In this document: in pieces, positions 8,876-18,572 of the stretch
Layout of the letters: each line of letters opens with the position of its first letter
Numbering within the stretch: the stretch's first letter is position 1
Origin: Helicobacter canis
GTDB taxonomy: Bacteria; Campylobacterota; Campylobacteria; Campylobacterales; Helicobacteraceae
Reading direction: 5' to 3'
NCBI RefSeq assembly: GCF_900451095.1
Contig: NZ_UGHV01000001.1
Location: forward strand, 930,001-994,000
Length of the DNA: 64,000 nucleotides
The notes under the pieces: generated by a model
Database searches by the model: none
What the model saw: only the letters and a program-made list of their open reading frames with translations
Told to the model about the DNA's origin: nothing
Program-made: the position numbers and the translations under genes

Positions 8876-11437
8876 ATGCATACGCTAGATTCTAGGCTCT
8901 TTGTCTTTTCGACACAAAGGGCTATAACGAGTTTTTATGCCAGCCAGCAAGAGGGGCTTATGCCTAAGGCTATGGGGATTGATGAGCTATTTTCTCGCGC
9001 ATTTTTTACCCCTAGCAAAAGCGCGGCTTCTACGCATATTTATAGGATTTTACTGCATACGATTTTGCGCACCTTACTAGATCAAAGACCTGCGCTTACA
9101 AAGCTGCTTGTCTTTGAGCAAAGCTTCTTAGGATATTTGCAAGGGAGTGAGTTTCTCCTGCCATTTTTCCGCGAGATCGCACGGCACAAAGTTGCGATGA
9201 GTGAGATCCCTTTGCGCGATATTTATGCGGATTATGAAGAGCATTTGGCGATTTTGGAGGAGATTTATACGCGCTTTGTGGCTAGGCTTGATGAGCTAGG
9301 CTTAGAGCGGCTTGATGATAAGCAAGAAGTGATTAAGGAATTTGTCCAAGGATTTAGCCAGATAGAAATCTATCTTGATGGGCTATTAAACCCCATTGAG
9401 CAAGACAAGCTCTATGCCCTAAGTGCCTATACTCCGCTATATATTCACATTGACACAGATAGCTATAATTATGCGTATTTTCGGTGGTTGTATGCAGAGA
9501 TAGAGCCGGGGTTTAGCTATACGATTATTTTGGATTCTAGGGAGGTGGATTCTAAGGGGGCTGATTGTAGAAAAGTGGATTCTAGTGGCGTGGCTATGGG
9601 ATCTACCCCCAGCACTACACTTGCACGCAAGCACGCCCTGCCTGATCCCAAGCAGATTCATATCCACGCATTATATTTTGAGCTACGCATAGCTCAATGT
9701 AGCTTTGTGCTAGAGAAAGTGCGCGAGCTGCTGGCAAGTGGCGTTAGTGGCGATGAGATCATTATCATCACGCCAGATGAGAGCTTTAGCGAGTATTTTG
9801 CCCTGCTAGATTCTGCGCATAATCTCAACTACGCTATGGGGAGGGATCTGCTCTCATCGCCCAAAATCCGCGCGTGGTGTGATGAGCTGCGCTCTGTGCT
9901 AGAAGCGATCACGCAGCGACCAAATGCGATGAGTGATTTGGCATTTGTAGAATCCATTTTTACTTATATTTTTACCCAAGCAAACGCCAAGGCAAACACC
10001 CAAACAAGCCTAGATCCTACCAATGCCCCTATTTATCAAGCGCATTCTAGTTTAGATTCTAGCCATATCGCACTCCTTGATACTCTGCCGCCTTGTCCGC
10101 TTACTACACGCTTGCAGGCAAAGATTCTGGGGATTATAGGGGATTATTTGCGTGTGGAGAGTGCGCTAGAAGAGTTTGGCTATGGGCAGCTTTTGGAGCT
10201 GCTTTTCTTGCGCATACAGGAGCTAGGCGTTGATGATGTCTTTGGCGGGAAAGTCCGTGTTATGGGGGTTTTGGAGACTAGGGGGATTGCGTGTGATTAT
10301 GTGATTATGGTGGATTGCAATAGTAGCTTTCTGCCTAGGATCAAAGAGAGCGATGTGTTTTTAAACACCGCCATTAGAGAAAAGCTACAAATGCCCACTT
10401 TGCAAGATAGAGAAAACCTCCAAAAGCATTATTACTACCAGCTTTTTATGCGTGCGCGTAAAGGTGTGTTTGTAACTTTCACGCACAATGAAGAAGCCAG
10501 AGAATCTAGCCTACTCAATGAGCTAGAGCTACAAGGTGTGTCTATCACGCGCGATAATGGCGATAATCTCTATGCGCTTTTTGCTGTGAATGAGCCTAAG
10601 CCCTATGTAGAAGAAGAGATTGTGGCAAAAGTGGGGGATTTTGTCTTTTCGCCTACAAGCTTGGCGGTATTTGCAGAGTGCAAGCGCAAGTTTTACTGCC
10701 GCTATATCGCTAGGCTTAAAGAGCCAGAGCCACTAGAATCCACTTTTGACTCCCTAGCATTGGGCGAGCTTGTGCATAAGGCTCTTGAGCATTCCTATGG
10801 TGCGCGCGTGGGTGTGGCGTGTGATAAAGCGTGTATGCAGATGATTGAGCAAGAGTGTCAGGAGTATTTGCGCACGCAGCTTCAGCATACCCAAACGCAA
10901 GGCTTTAGCTATGAGCTAATCCGCCAAGATTTGCGCGGGTTTTGGCAGCTAGAAAGGAGACTTGCTGGGAGTGGATTTTTTGTTTTGGCGTGTGAGCAGG
11001 GGTTTATCTCAAGTGTTGCGATTGATTCTAAGCAGTATAAAATCACAGGCAAAATCGATCGCATAGATAAGCTAGCAGATGGCAAGTGGCGCGTGATTGA
11101 CTACAAGCTCTCTAAGCCTAGCAAAGCAAGCAGAGATAAGCACTTATTGCAGCTAGCATTCTACCGCTTGGCGTTAGAGTCTAGCGCGCTTGTCTTTAGT
11201 GATACTAGTGCGCTTGCTGGCACAAAGCCCGCACGCATAGAATCTATGGTCTATTATCTCAAAGACGCAAAGCCGCAAAAAGACCGCGCACTTCTCTTAT
11301 CTCAAGAAGACTTTCACGCCCAAAAGGAGCGCATTATAGAGCTGTTTAAGCAAACAAGTGGCGAAGTGTGCTTTGAAAAGACACAAGATACGACAAGCTG
11401 TGTGCATTGTGCGTATGCAGATATGTGCAATCGCTAG
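8876..11437 (+). CDS. addB: AddB-type helicase-nuclease subunit
   Basis: Part of the AddAB complex that processes double-strand breaks for RecA loading. The protein is 853 residues. The C-terminal PD-(D/E)XK nuclease has GELVHKALEHS, GKIDRIDKLADGKWRVIDYKLSK and QLAFYRLAL. The four cysteines of the AddB iron-sulfur staple are present: C602 before the nuclease, and C842, C845 and C851 at the very end (CVHCAYADMC). The N-terminal part is helicase-like but divergent. AddA is not in the window. About residues 220-245 consist of three translated copies of the GTGGATTCTA element. Another copy lies at the nuclease entry (PLESTFDS). GTG at 8873 is an alternative start. Confidence 0.88.
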   Translation: MHTLDSRLFVFSTQRAITSFYASQQEGLMPKAMGIDELFSRAFFTPSKSAASTHIYRILLHTILRTLLDQRPALTKLLVFEQSFLGYLQGSEFLLPFFREIARHKVAMSEIPLRDIYADYEEHLAILEEIYTRFVARLDELGLERLDDKQEVIKEFVQGFSQIEIYLDGLLNPIEQDKLYALSAYTPLYIHIDTDSYNYAYFRWLYAEIEPGFSYTIILDSREVDSKGADCRKVDSSGVAMGSTPSTTLARKHALPDPKQIHIHALYFELRIAQCSFVLEKVRELLASGVSGDEIIIITPDESFSEYFALLDSAHNLNYAMGRDLLSSPKIRAWCDELRSVLEAITQRPNAMSDLAFVESIFTYIFTQANAKANTQTSLDPTNAPIYQAHSSLDSSHIALLDTLPPCPLTTRLQAKILGIIGDYLRVESALEEFGYGQLLELLFLRIQELGVDDVFGGKVRVMGVLETRGIACDYVIMVDCNSSFLPRIKESDVFLNTAIREKLQMPTLQDRENLQKHYYYQLFMRARKGVFVTFTHNEEARESSLLNELELQGVSITRDNGDNLYALFAVNEPKPYVEEEIVAKVGDFVFSPTSLAVFAECKRKFYCRYIARLKEPEPLESTFDSLALGELVHKALEHSYGARVGVACDKACMQMIEQECQEYLRTQLQHTQTQGFSYELIRQDLRGFWQLERRLAGSGFFVLACEQGFISSVAIDSKQYKITGKIDRIDKLADGKWRVIDYKLSKPSKASRDKHLLQLAFYRLALESSALVFSDTSALAGTKPARIESMVYYLKDAKPQKDRALLLSQEDFHAQKERIIELFKQTSGEVCFEKTQDTTSCVHCAYADMCNR
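9530..9595 (+). repeat. Three near-tandem copies of the GTGGATTCTA element inside addB
   Basis: TTGGATTCTAGG, GGTGGATTCTAAGG and AAAGTGGATTCTAGTGG follow one another within about 65 bases, all in the same frame. They are translated as LDSRE, VDSKG and KVDSSG. The stretch looks like an expanded linker in the helicase-like half of AddB. Confidence 0.85.
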
Positions 11438-11519
11438 AATCTAGATTTGCCATATTTATCAGGCGTATATTATTTTGTGTTATAGTGGCGACTTTTATTT
11501 ACTTACAAAGGAGAAAGCT

Positions 11520-12011
11520 ATGAAAAGATTAGTAGCATTGGCATTGTTGTGTGGGCTTGTGTCATCAAGCTTTGCGATTGGTATAGGGAAGTTTAAGATC
11601 AACCCAGAAGCAGGTGTAAGCTATGGTATGGCTACACCGAGCAAGACAAGCGATCTAGGTGGCTATGCTAGAATCTGGCTTGGTGGCAATGGCTTCACAG
11701 TCGCGCCTATGGTGAAGTATAACTATATCTTTGGAGTAGATGAGCAAAAAGGCTTTGCTAATATCCAAGCAGGCGGACTTATGGGGTATAGGATCTTCCG
11801 CTTTACGCCATATATCGGGGCGAGCTACTCTGGGTTTAAAGATGCTGGCTATGCAGATACGACCGCGCTAAATTATGGGATTTACTTTGATATTCCTATC
11901 TTGCCATTAAGCATTGGTATTGATGCAAGCTGGCAAAAGCCTAAAATCCTTGGCACAGATGTCCGCCAATCACAGCACCAAGTCGCTTTGACTTTAGGAC
12001 TTATCTTCTAA
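11520..12011 (+). CDS. Small outer-membrane beta-barrel protein
   Basis: A 163-residue protein with a clean signal peptide (MKRLVALALLCGLVSSSFA) followed by strands rich in Gly and aromatics (EAGVSYGMATP, GGYARIWLGGN, YIGASYSGFK) and a C-terminal VALTLGLIF ending in Phe. This is a beta-barrel pattern of about eight strands. The ATG at 11520 is preceded by AAGGAG at seven bases. A TATAGT box near 11481 may be its promoter. No specific function can be assigned. It sits between addB and truA as a likely separate transcription unit. Confidence 0.75.
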   Translation: MKRLVALALLCGLVSSSFAIGIGKFKINPEAGVSYGMATPSKTSDLGGYARIWLGGNGFTVAPMVKYNYIFGVDEQKGFANIQAGGLMGYRIFRFTPYIGASYSGFKDAGYADTTALNYGIYFDIPILPLSIGIDASWQKPKILGTDVRQSQHQVALTLGLIF

Positions 12012-12016
12012 GATTT

Positions 12017-12769
12017 ATGAAATACTTCGCGCTAAAGATCGCTTATAATGGAGCGAGCTTTAGTGGGTTTGCCCCCCAGCGCACGGCGGGCATACAAAGC
12101 GTGAGTGAGACACTAGAATCCACTTTATTAACACTCGATATTGATTCTCCTGTGATTGGCGCAGGGCGCACGGATAAGGGCGTGCATTCTCTAGGTATGG
12201 TCGTGCGCATTTGTGCTAAAGACTGCTGGGATAGTGGGCGACTTTGTGAGATTCTAGCCCCAAAGCTCTATCCCCACATCAAGCTTCGCGCAGTATGGGA
12301 GGTGGATTCTAGCTTCCACCCGCGATTTAGTGCCCGTGCTAGATCATATCTCTATGTGTTTAGTCCGCATTCTATGCTGCCATTTTTCACACCCTTTATC
12401 GCAAGAGAGTCGCTAGGGGATTATCGTGCCTTGCAAGAGTGCTTAAGGCTTTGCGTGGGGGAGCATAATTTCGCGCTTTTTTCAAAGACAGGCTCAAGCC
12501 CAAAATCCACCATACGCACCATTTATAGCACGCACCTAAGTCCTAGAATCTATGCAGGGCAGCAGTGCTATGTCGTGCGTATCGTGGGGAATGCCTTTTT
12601 GCGTGCGCAGGTGCGACTGCTGCTTGGAGCGTGCCTTGCTGTATCTAAAGGCATCATCACTAAAGATGATTTTCTAGCCCAGCGCGATGCAGTGCGCCGC
12701 CACTACTCTATCCCAGCAAGCCCACAGGGGCTATATTTTGGCAAAGTTTGGTATGGCGGGAGATTCTAG
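12017..12769 (+). CDS. truA: tRNA pseudouridine(38-40) synthase
   Basis: Converts uridines 38-40 in the anticodon arm of tRNAs to pseudouridine. Length is 250 residues, as in the family. The catalytic motif GAGRTDKGVHS holds the active-site Asp at about residue 52. Further family features are HPRFSARARSYLYVF, FALFSKTGSSPKSTIRTIY and FLRAQVRLLLGACL. The ATG is five bases after the preceding OMP stop. Two copies of the dispersed element are translated here, as TLESTLLTL (near 12116) and EVDSSFHPR (near 12301). The second lies directly beside a conserved HPRFSA stretch. Confidence 0.95.
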   Translation: MKYFALKIAYNGASFSGFAPQRTAGIQSVSETLESTLLTLDIDSPVIGAGRTDKGVHSLGMVVRICAKDCWDSGRLCEILAPKLYPHIKLRAVWEVDSSFHPRFSARARSYLYVFSPHSMLPFFTPFIARESLGDYRALQECLRLCVGEHNFALFSKTGSSPKSTIRTIYSTHLSPRIYAGQQCYVVRIVGNAFLRAQVRLLLGACLAVSKGIITKDDFLAQRDAVRRHYSIPASPQGLYFGKVWYGGRF

Positions 12770-12861
12770 GTGATTTTCTATACACATTGTTATTGTGAGT
12801 TGGATACAATTTTACGCCATTTTTACAAGGCAAGAAGCAATCATACACATAAGGAATAATA

Positions 12862-13356
12862 ATGATAGACCTAGGCTTAGAGCTACATACAGATACGCTC
12901 ATCACTTCAAAGACAAACCTAAAAAGTGCCATTACTTACTGCAATCACGACTTCTACACTTATAGTGGCTTTTGCGAAGATGAGGTGCTAGGCAAGCCTC
13001 ACAACATCGTCCGCCATAGAGATATGCCAAAGGCAGTGTTTAAGCTACTTTGGGAGTATATCAAGCAGGGCAAAGAGGTCTTTGCCTTTGTGAAAAACCG
13101 CACCAAAGATAATTCGCACTATTGGGTGTTTGCTAATGTTACGCCATCAATTGATATAAACAAAAACATCGTAGGCTACTACTCTGTGCGCAGGAAGCCA
13201 AATCCTCGTGCGCTTGAAAGCATTGAGCCACTCTATCGCGCTATGGTAGAAGCTGAGAGAAATGGCTCCATAGAATCTAGCATAGCGATTTTAGAAGCCG
13301 CCTTAGCAGGAAAAGAGTATAATGAATTTATCTTTGAGCTACAAAGGGGTGCGTGA
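12862..13356 (+). CDS. PAS-domain sensor protein, CetB-like
   Basis: A 164-residue soluble protein made of a single PAS domain: [41 protein letters not shown], then DMPKAVF and [20 protein letters not shown] with a [11 protein letters not shown] core. This is the Aer-type, FAD-binding PAS pattern. Aer splits into two proteins in C. jejuni: CetB (PAS only) and CetA (membrane plus signalling domain). Here the next gene is a chemoreceptor lacking a periplasmic sensor, and the two overlap by one base (TGATG). That supports an energy-taxis pair. Direct proof of flavin binding cannot be read from the sequence. Confidence 0.72.
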   Translation: MIDLGLELHTDTLITSKTNLKSAITYCNHDFYTYSGFCEDEVLGKPHNIVRHRDMPKAVFKLLWEYIKQGKEVFAFVKNRTKDNSHYWVFANVTPSIDINKNIVGYYSVRRKPNPRALESIEPLYRAMVEAERNGSIESSIAILEAALAGKEYNEFIFELQRGA

Positions 13357-14744
13357 TGAATGCAAAAACAATCAATATCGCTCTTATTGCTTTAAGTGTG
13401 CTTGGGGTGGGGCTAGGTATCGCGCTAGATTCTATCTGGTATGCGTGTGTCGCGCTTGTGCTTGTGGGCATTGGTGCGGTGCTTGCTCTTGTGCTAGGTC
13501 GCAAAGATGAGTATTTGCTCAAATCACTTTTGCAAGTGAGCAAGCAATATGCAGATGGGAAGTTTGAGGGGCGCATAGTGCATATTAGGGGCAATACCCC
13601 TGTGGCACACATTTGTGAGAATCTCAATAACCTTATCGATCACTTAGAAGCGTTTTTGCGCGAGGTGCAAACAGCTATCGCCTGCTCGCAAAAGGGCGAG
13701 TATTATCGCCACGCTTTGAGTGGTGGGCTTGATGGGACATTTGCCCAAAATATCCAAGGTATCAATCACGCCCTAACACAAATCGAGCAAAACGCCAAAG
13801 AGAGTGTGAAAAATGCCCTAAGCAAAAATCTAATGAATCTCAGCCTCTCTCATCAAACCAGAGATTTAAGCGAAATCGCCAATGGGCTAAATCAAGATAT
13901 ATCCTATATGAAAAAAGTGGATTCTAATATCCAAGAAATCAGCAACTCTTCTAAAGAGAGCAAGCAAGACATCATTGTCCTAACGCAGTCAATCAACAAT
14001 CTTTTAGAATTGATCGAAGCTAACAATAGCTCTGTGGAGAGCTTTGCAGAAAAGTCCAAAGACATTGGCAATGTAGTTGGGATCATTTCAGACATCGCCG
14101 ATCAAACAAATCTCCTAGCCCTAAATGCCGCTATCGAAGCCGCAAGAGCAGGGGAGCACGGACGGGGCTTTGCCGTGGTGGCAGATGAGGTAAGAAAGCT
14201 CGCGGAGAAAACCCAGCAAGCTACAAACCAAATCTCTGTCTCTATCCAAACAATGCAGCAAGAAATGGAGACAATCCAAAGCGGAAGCGAGCGAGTCTCG
14301 CAAATCGCGCAAGATTCAGAATCTAAAATCACAGAATTTAACGAAGTGTTTAGCAGGGTTGATGAGAGTAGCTCATCGCTTGATAGTATTTTTGCCAAGC
14401 TTGCGGAGGGCTTGATTTTATCCGTGGCAAAGCTTGATCACATTTCTTTCAAGACGCGTGTATATGACTCGCTCAATACCCAAGCCCCAATGGACTTAGA
14501 CTCTGCCCAGCCTATCTCTAGGCTTATCAATGATGAGAGCGTGGTAGATAGACTATACAAAAACTGCCCGCAAAGTGAGTGCGAGATGATCACAGATAAG
14601 ATCTTGCACCACGCAAGCGATGCGATCACGCGTATCACAGAGCCTATCACGATCGATTCTTCTAGTGCTATTATCGATAATGTCAAGGCACTTGAAGAGA
14701 CCTCTGATGAGCTTTTGCACTACTTAGAGAAGCCTAACGCCTAG
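13356..14744 (+). CDS. Methyl-accepting chemotaxis protein, CetA-like
   Basis: A 462-residue receptor with two closely spaced membrane helices (about 6-48) and almost no periplasmic loop, so it cannot sense outside ligands by itself. A HAMP-like linker is followed by the signalling hairpin with the near-invariant tip [19 protein letters not shown] and [15 protein letters not shown]. The C-terminal part has [15 protein letters not shown], resembling the first helix of a CZB zinc-binding domain, but the later Cys/His cluster of that domain is not clear. The overlap with the PAS gene suggests they act together in redox or energy taxis. One copy of the dispersed element is translated as K-V-D-S-N before the hairpin. 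Confidence 0.8.
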   Translation: MNAKTINIALIALSVLGVGLGIALDSIWYACVALVLVGIGAVLALVLGRKDEYLLKSLLQVSKQYADGKFEGRIVHIRGNTPVAHICENLNNLIDHLEAFLREVQTAIACSQKGEYYRHALSGGLDGTFAQNIQGINHALTQIEQNAKESVKNALSKNLMNLSLSHQTRDLSEIANGLNQDISYMKKVDSNIQEISNSSKESKQDIIVLTQSINNLLELIEANNSSVESFAEKSKDIGNVVGIISDIADQTNLLALNAAIEAARAGEHGRGFAVVADEVRKLAEKTQQATNQISVSIQTMQQEMETIQSGSERVSQIAQDSESKITEFNEVFSRVDESSSSLDSIFAKLAEGLILSVAKLDHISFKTRVYDSLNTQAPMDLDSAQPISRLINDESVVDRLYKNCPQSECEMITDKILHHASDAITRITEPITIDSSSAIIDNVKALEETSDELLHYLEKPNA

Positions 14745-15075
14745 AATCCACTTTTGCACTAGAATCCACTTTTTGTGATTATGTGTTTTTATGGATCGCC
14801 ACGACTTCCTAGCGGAAGTCTCGCAATGACGGAAAAGGGCTTTAATGTCAAAAGTGGATTCTGGGGGGGTTGATGAAAGGGGCGATTTTGGGCGTGATTT
14901 TGTGGATCGCCCGCTTTGCTAGCGCGTGGCTTACGATGAGAAAATAATTTCGCTCGCAATGATAATGGCGTGCTAGAGATTCTAGTCTTTCTGCCTTTTG
15001 GGCGTTTTCTTAGAATCCACTTTTAATCTGTCTCCGCGCCAAAGAGCAGAGTCCCGCGCGATTGGGGCTTGAAGC
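14745..15075. repeat. Intergenic repeat mosaic between the chemoreceptor and the 284-residue gene
   Basis: About 330 bases without a gene. Two tandem copies of CTAGAATCCACTTTT start just after the stop at 14744-14772. Next come a GGATCGCCACGACTTCC...GGAAGTCTCGCAATGAC unit, an AAAAGTGGATTCT copy near 14851, a degenerate GATCGCC/CTCGCAATGA unit, and one more TAGAATCCACTTTT near 15011. The inner GACTTCC/GGAAGTC arms would form a hairpin. The two genes are convergent, so this may also end transcription. Confidence 0.75.
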
Positions 15076-15930
15076 CTAGGCGTGTCTTTGCACGCGTTGG
15101 TATAGCGCAGATATGTGGGGGTCAAGGGATTTGGAAGCGACTAGGGCTTGGATCTGCTCATAGGTGTGGGTGTTGTGGTTAAAGACTACAATGGCGATTT
15201 CATCATTTTCTTGTAGGAAGTAGTTTTCGTATTGTGGCATATAGCGCGTAGCTCCCACAGAGATGATGGCTTGCCGCGGATAGTGTGAGCGCGCCAAGAT
15301 GTCTTGTAGATTTTCTAGCACGCTTAGGTCTTTTTGCGTATTGAGCTTGCAAGCGATCCAATCTGTAAGCGTGCGATAAAAATAGCTATATGAGCAGAGT
15401 GTGCTGCACTCGCCATAAGGCTCAAGCTCTGCGCCTTGCTTGCGGATAAATGATGCGAGTGAATACTGCTGGCAGACTCCAGATTTTGTAAAGTTATCAA
15501 TGCATAGCTTCCTGCCAAGTCCTTTAGAGCCTAGGGAGAAATTTTTCTTTTGGGAGAGTTTGGTGGCGTTTGGGTCGTTGCGCACGGAAGTGTCATTGCA
15601 CGCCATAAAAAATCTAGGCTCTACGGCTATGACTTTTGATGAATCACCTTCATAAATGATCTCACACTCCAAGGCGACTTCTGGCTCTGCTTGTATGCGC
15701 AAAGTAGAATCTTGCGGCAGGATAATAGCTTCATCATTGAAGCAAAATCGCCCCAAAATCCCAGAATCTTGCGGCACATAGAAAGGGAACATTCCCTTAG
15801 GGGCATTCTCATCATCACATATAATGCAAGCAAAATCCTTTGCCTCTCCTGCTTGCTCTAGGTGATTGGCAAAGTTCCCAGCTAGCCCCAAGCCAATCAT
15901 ATTCTTTAGCATTTGTGCATTTGCTTGCAT
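15076..15930 (-). CDS. Conserved protein, DUF5718-like
   Basis: A 284-residue cytosolic protein with no signal peptide or membrane segment. It starts MQANAQMLKNMIGLGLAGNFANHLEQAGE, a segment I associate with the DUF5718 family of Campylobacterota, and continues with stretches (EVALECEIIYEG, VEPRFFMACNDTSVR) that loosely resemble fumarylacetoacetate-hydrolase-fold proteins. The catalytic residues of that fold are not obvious. The ATG follows AAAAAGGA at correct spacing. It is flanked by repeats on its 3' side and by nhaA upstream on the same strand. I do not know its function. Confidence 0.6.
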   Translation of the reverse strand: MQANAQMLKNMIGLGLAGNFANHLEQAGEAKDFACIICDDENAPKGMFPFYVPQDSGILGRFCFNDEAIILPQDSTLRIQAEPEVALECEIIYEGDSSKVIAVEPRFFMACNDTSVRNDPNATKLSQKKNFSLGSKGLGRKLCIDNFTKSGVCQQYSLASFIRKQGAELEPYGECSTLCSYSYFYRTLTDWIACKLNTQKDLSVLENLQDILARSHYPRQAIISVGATRYMPQYENYFLQENDEIAIVVFNHNTHTYEQIQALVASKSLDPHISALYQRVQRHA

Positions 15931-16044
15931 AGATGTCCTTTTTGTAAAATTACGCGATTCTAGCCAACTTTATGCAAAAGAGTTATAAATTTACGCAGAT
16001 TTTACAAGAGAGTATCCAAAACTACACACCAAATGCGCGGGTAG

Positions 16045-17499
16045 CTAAGGGGATTTGGTCTCTGGCTTTGCCCTTGTGCTAAGCCAGAGCATAGCGATCC
16101 CAAGCAATAATGCCAATGATGAAGCATATAAAATCGCAAGCTTAGAGACCATAACAGCCTCTCTGCCGTATTCGAGATTGATATATGCGATATTTGCGAC
16201 AAAAATCGACATCGTAAAGCCAATCCCCGCAAGTGTGCCTACGGCAAACACTTGTGTGAAGCTAAGTGTAGGGGGCTTTGTGGCGATTTTGAGCTTGACT
16301 CCAAGATAGGCAAAGGCAAAAATCCCTAGCGGCTTGCCTACCACAAGCCCCACAACCGTGCCTAAAAATATCGCATCAATATTAAGATTGACACTAGAAT
16401 CTATCTGCACGCCTGCATTGATGAAGGCAAACAAAGGCACGATGAAATACGAGCAAAGCGGGTGCAAGACACTCTGTAAGCGCAAAAGTGGATTCTGGGC
16501 TTGCAAGGAGTAGCGCGAGATAGAGTCTAGAATCTGCACGCGCTTGCTTTGCTCTTGCAAGTCAAATTGTCTTCTAGGGCTATTATCGATAAAAAAGCGC
16601 GTGAGACTCTCCCAGATCCCGCGTAGGCTAAATTTGGCGTGCTCTATGCTGGTCTCAAAGAAATTTCTCCCACTTTGCACCATTGTATAAATCCCCTCTA
16701 GCTCCTTTTTAAGATTTAGCAAGCAAGTATCAGAGACATTGGATCGCCCCGGGATACAAAATGCCAAAATCACCGCTGCCACAGTGGCATGCACGCCACT
16801 ATTAAAGACTGCGATCCATAAGCCCACCCCAAGTAGCAAAAAGATCGGGAGCTTGTAGGTGTCCTTGTGGTTGATATACACAAGTAGGGCAAATATCGCC
16901 CCTGCCACAAGTAGCCAGCCGATATGCAGAGTGCTTGTATAAAACAGCACGATAACTAAAATCGCCCCCAAATCATCAACAACTGCCAAAGTTACCAAAA
17001 ACACCTTGCAGCTTAGCGGCACTCTCTTGCCTAGAAACAAAATCGCCCCTAGCGCAAATGCCGTATCTGTGCTCATTGCCACACCAAAGCCATTGGCACT
17101 TGGGGTGCCGTGGTTGAAGAAGAGATAAATCCCTATAGGCACGATGATCCCGCCAATGGCAGCAAGCATTGGGAAAATGATCTTTTTAAACCCAGCAAGC
17201 TCGCCATAGAGGATCTCGCGCTTCATCTCAAGCCCCATCATTAAGAAAAATAAGCTCATCGCTACATCATTGACAAAATGCTCCATACTCATTCCTGTGT
17301 GATAAGGACCCAAAAACGCGCCTAGCTCAAGCTCTTTTAGCGCGAAATACAGCACAGAGAATTTGGAATTTGCCACAAGCATAGCAAACACCACGCAGAA
17401 AAACAGCAGCACGCCGCTGAAAGATTCGTGGCTGATAAAGGCATTAAGATTTTGCTTTAAGCGGTCTTTGTTGTAGTCTTTGGATACTTGTGATCTCAT
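16045..17499 (-). CDS. nhaA: Na+/H+ antiporter NhaA
   Basis: A membrane antiporter exporting Na+ in exchange for H+, important for pH and sodium homeostasis. The 484-residue protein has the ion-binding pair in AVVDDLGAILVI (about residue 170) and the family segments VNDVAMSLFFLMMGLEMKRE and MSTDTAFALGAI. Between the two halves is a long hydrophilic stretch, about residues 250-345 (including SIEHAKFSLRGIWESLTRFF), which is absent in E. coli NhaA. H. pylori NhaA is known to have an enlarged loop here. This one also contains a translated dispersed element (near 16488). It is divergent from exbB. Confidence 0.93.
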   Translation of the reverse strand: MRSQVSKDYNKDRLKQNLNAFISHESFSGVLLFFCVVFAMLVANSKFSVLYFALKELELGAFLGPYHTGMSMEHFVNDVAMSLFFLMMGLEMKREILYGELAGFKKIIFPMLAAIGGIIVPIGIYLFFNHGTPSANGFGVAMSTDTAFALGAILFLGKRVPLSCKVFLVTLAVVDDLGAILVIVLFYTSTLHIGWLLVAGAIFALLVYINHKDTYKLPIFLLLGVGLWIAVFNSGVHATVAAVILAFCIPGRSNVSDTCLLNLKKELEGIYTMVQSGRNFFETSIEHAKFSLRGIWESLTRFFIDNSPRRQFDLQEQSKRVQILDSISRYSLQAQNPLLRLQSVLHPLCSYFIVPLFAFINAGVQIDSSVNLNIDAIFLGTVVGLVVGKPLGIFAFAYLGVKLKIATKPPTLSFTQVFAVGTLAGIGFTMSIFVANIAYINLEYGREAVMVSKLAILYASSLALLLGIAMLWLSTRAKPETKSP

Positions 17500-17639
17500 T
17501 GCAATGCTCGTGTATGGAGTGGTAGCGTTCGGGACTTAGGGCTGGCTAGCGTGATGGCTAGGGCATAATCACAAGGCGCGATTATATACTAAAATCCGCG
17601 CTTTGTGGTGGGTTTGTTGTTTTATCTTATTTTTATTAA

Positions 17640-17690
17640 ACACATATTACTATCACACTAAAATAAAAATGATTCTTAGATTCTAGGAAA
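17640..17690. promoter_or_regulatory. Possible Fur-type operator upstream of exbB
   Basis: An AT-rich stretch with ACTAAAATAAAAATGATTCT lies in the nhaA/exbB divergent gap. It loosely fits the TAATAATNATTATTA-like Helicobacter Fur pattern, and TonB system genes are commonly iron-regulated. The match is imperfect, so this is a weak call. Confidence 0.25.
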
Positions 17691-17731
17691 TATGGGAATC
17701 TAGCTGACATTTAGCTTGCAAGGGGTTGGGT

Positions 17732-18202
17732 ATGGATTTTCTGCGAGAAAATATTGATTTTATCGTGTTTGCGGTGCTTGGGGCGATGAGCTTTTTTGCC
17801 TTGTGGTTTAGTGTTGAGCGGATTATTTTCTATGCGCGTGTTGATGTAGGTGTCTTTGCAAGTCTTGATGCGCTAGAAGAATCTCTTAGCAAAAATCTCA
17901 CTGCTTTATATATCATCTATTCAAATGCCCCTTATGTCGGGCTGCTTGGGACGGTGTGTGGGATAATGATTACATTTTATGATATGGGTATGAGCGGCGG
18001 AATGGATGCTAAGACAATTATGGTGGGGCTTTCACTCGCGCTAAAAGCAACCGCACTTGGGCTGTGCGTGGCTATCCCTACGCTTATGGTTTATAATATT
18101 CTCTTGCGCCGTTGTGATGTGCTAAGCAACCGCTACAAAGCGCAAAAATCACAATCCACTGCACAATATAGAAAAGAGAGAAAGGATAGCGATGAAGCCT
18201 AG
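17732..18202 (+). CDS. exbB: ExbB-type proton channel subunit
   Basis: The inner-membrane MotA/TolQ/ExbB proton channel subunit that energises TonB. Length is 156 residues, the short Helicobacter form, with three membrane segments (about 8-27, 65-85 and 98-120). The family core [22 protein letters not shown] and [24 protein letters not shown] is intact. The ATG at 17732 is chosen over a TTG two codons earlier because AGGGG lies at the right distance. exbD overlaps its 3' end by 11 bases, and tonB follows, giving a complete TonB energising operon. Confidence 0.92.
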   Translation: MDFLRENIDFIVFAVLGAMSFFALWFSVERIIFYARVDVGVFASLDALEESLSKNLTALYIIYSNAPYVGLLGTVCGIMITFYDMGMSGGMDAKTIMVGLSLALKATALGLCVAIPTLMVYNILLRRCDVLSNRYKAQKSQSTAQYRKERKDSDEA

Positions 18203-18572
18203 GCGTGCGGAGGGGCTAAATATCGTGCCTTTTATCGATGTGATGCTTGTTTTGCTAGCTATTGTGCTAAGTGTCTCGACATTTATCGCTCAAGGTAAAA
18301 TCCCCATCAATCTCCCCCAAGCCGACAATGTCGAAAAAAAGGCAGATGATAAGGTCGTGCAGATTCTTATTAACGCGGACAATCATATCTATATCGATGA
18401 TAAGGAGCTAGATTCTAGTGCGTTGCGCGAGGCGATCAATGCTATTGATAATGCAACGATGATTGAGGTCAAAAGCGACAAAGACGCGAGGTTTGAAAGC
18501 TTTGTGCAAATCATTAGTATTATTAAGGACAAAGGGCATGAGAATTTTTCCATCACTGCACAAACACCTTAA
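18192..18572 (+). CDS. exbD: ExbD-type biopolymer transport protein
   Basis: The partner of ExbB: a single membrane helix after [33 protein letters not shown] with the protonatable Asp in PFID, followed by a periplasmic domain of about 95 residues ([30 protein letters not shown]). Length is 126 residues, usual for the family. It overlaps exbB by 11 bases and tonB by 35 bases, so the three proteins are likely coupled in translation. Confidence 0.93.
   Translation: MKPRRAEGLNIVPFIDVMLVLLAIVLSVSTFIAQGKIPINLPQADNVEKKADDKVVQILINADNHIYIDDKELDSSALREAINAIDNATMIEVKSDKDARFESFVQIISIIKDKGHENFSITAQTP

Noticed and set aside
17640-17690. A confident Fur box upstream of exbB
   Set aside because: The match to the Helicobacter consensus is partial, so it is kept only as a low-confidence site.
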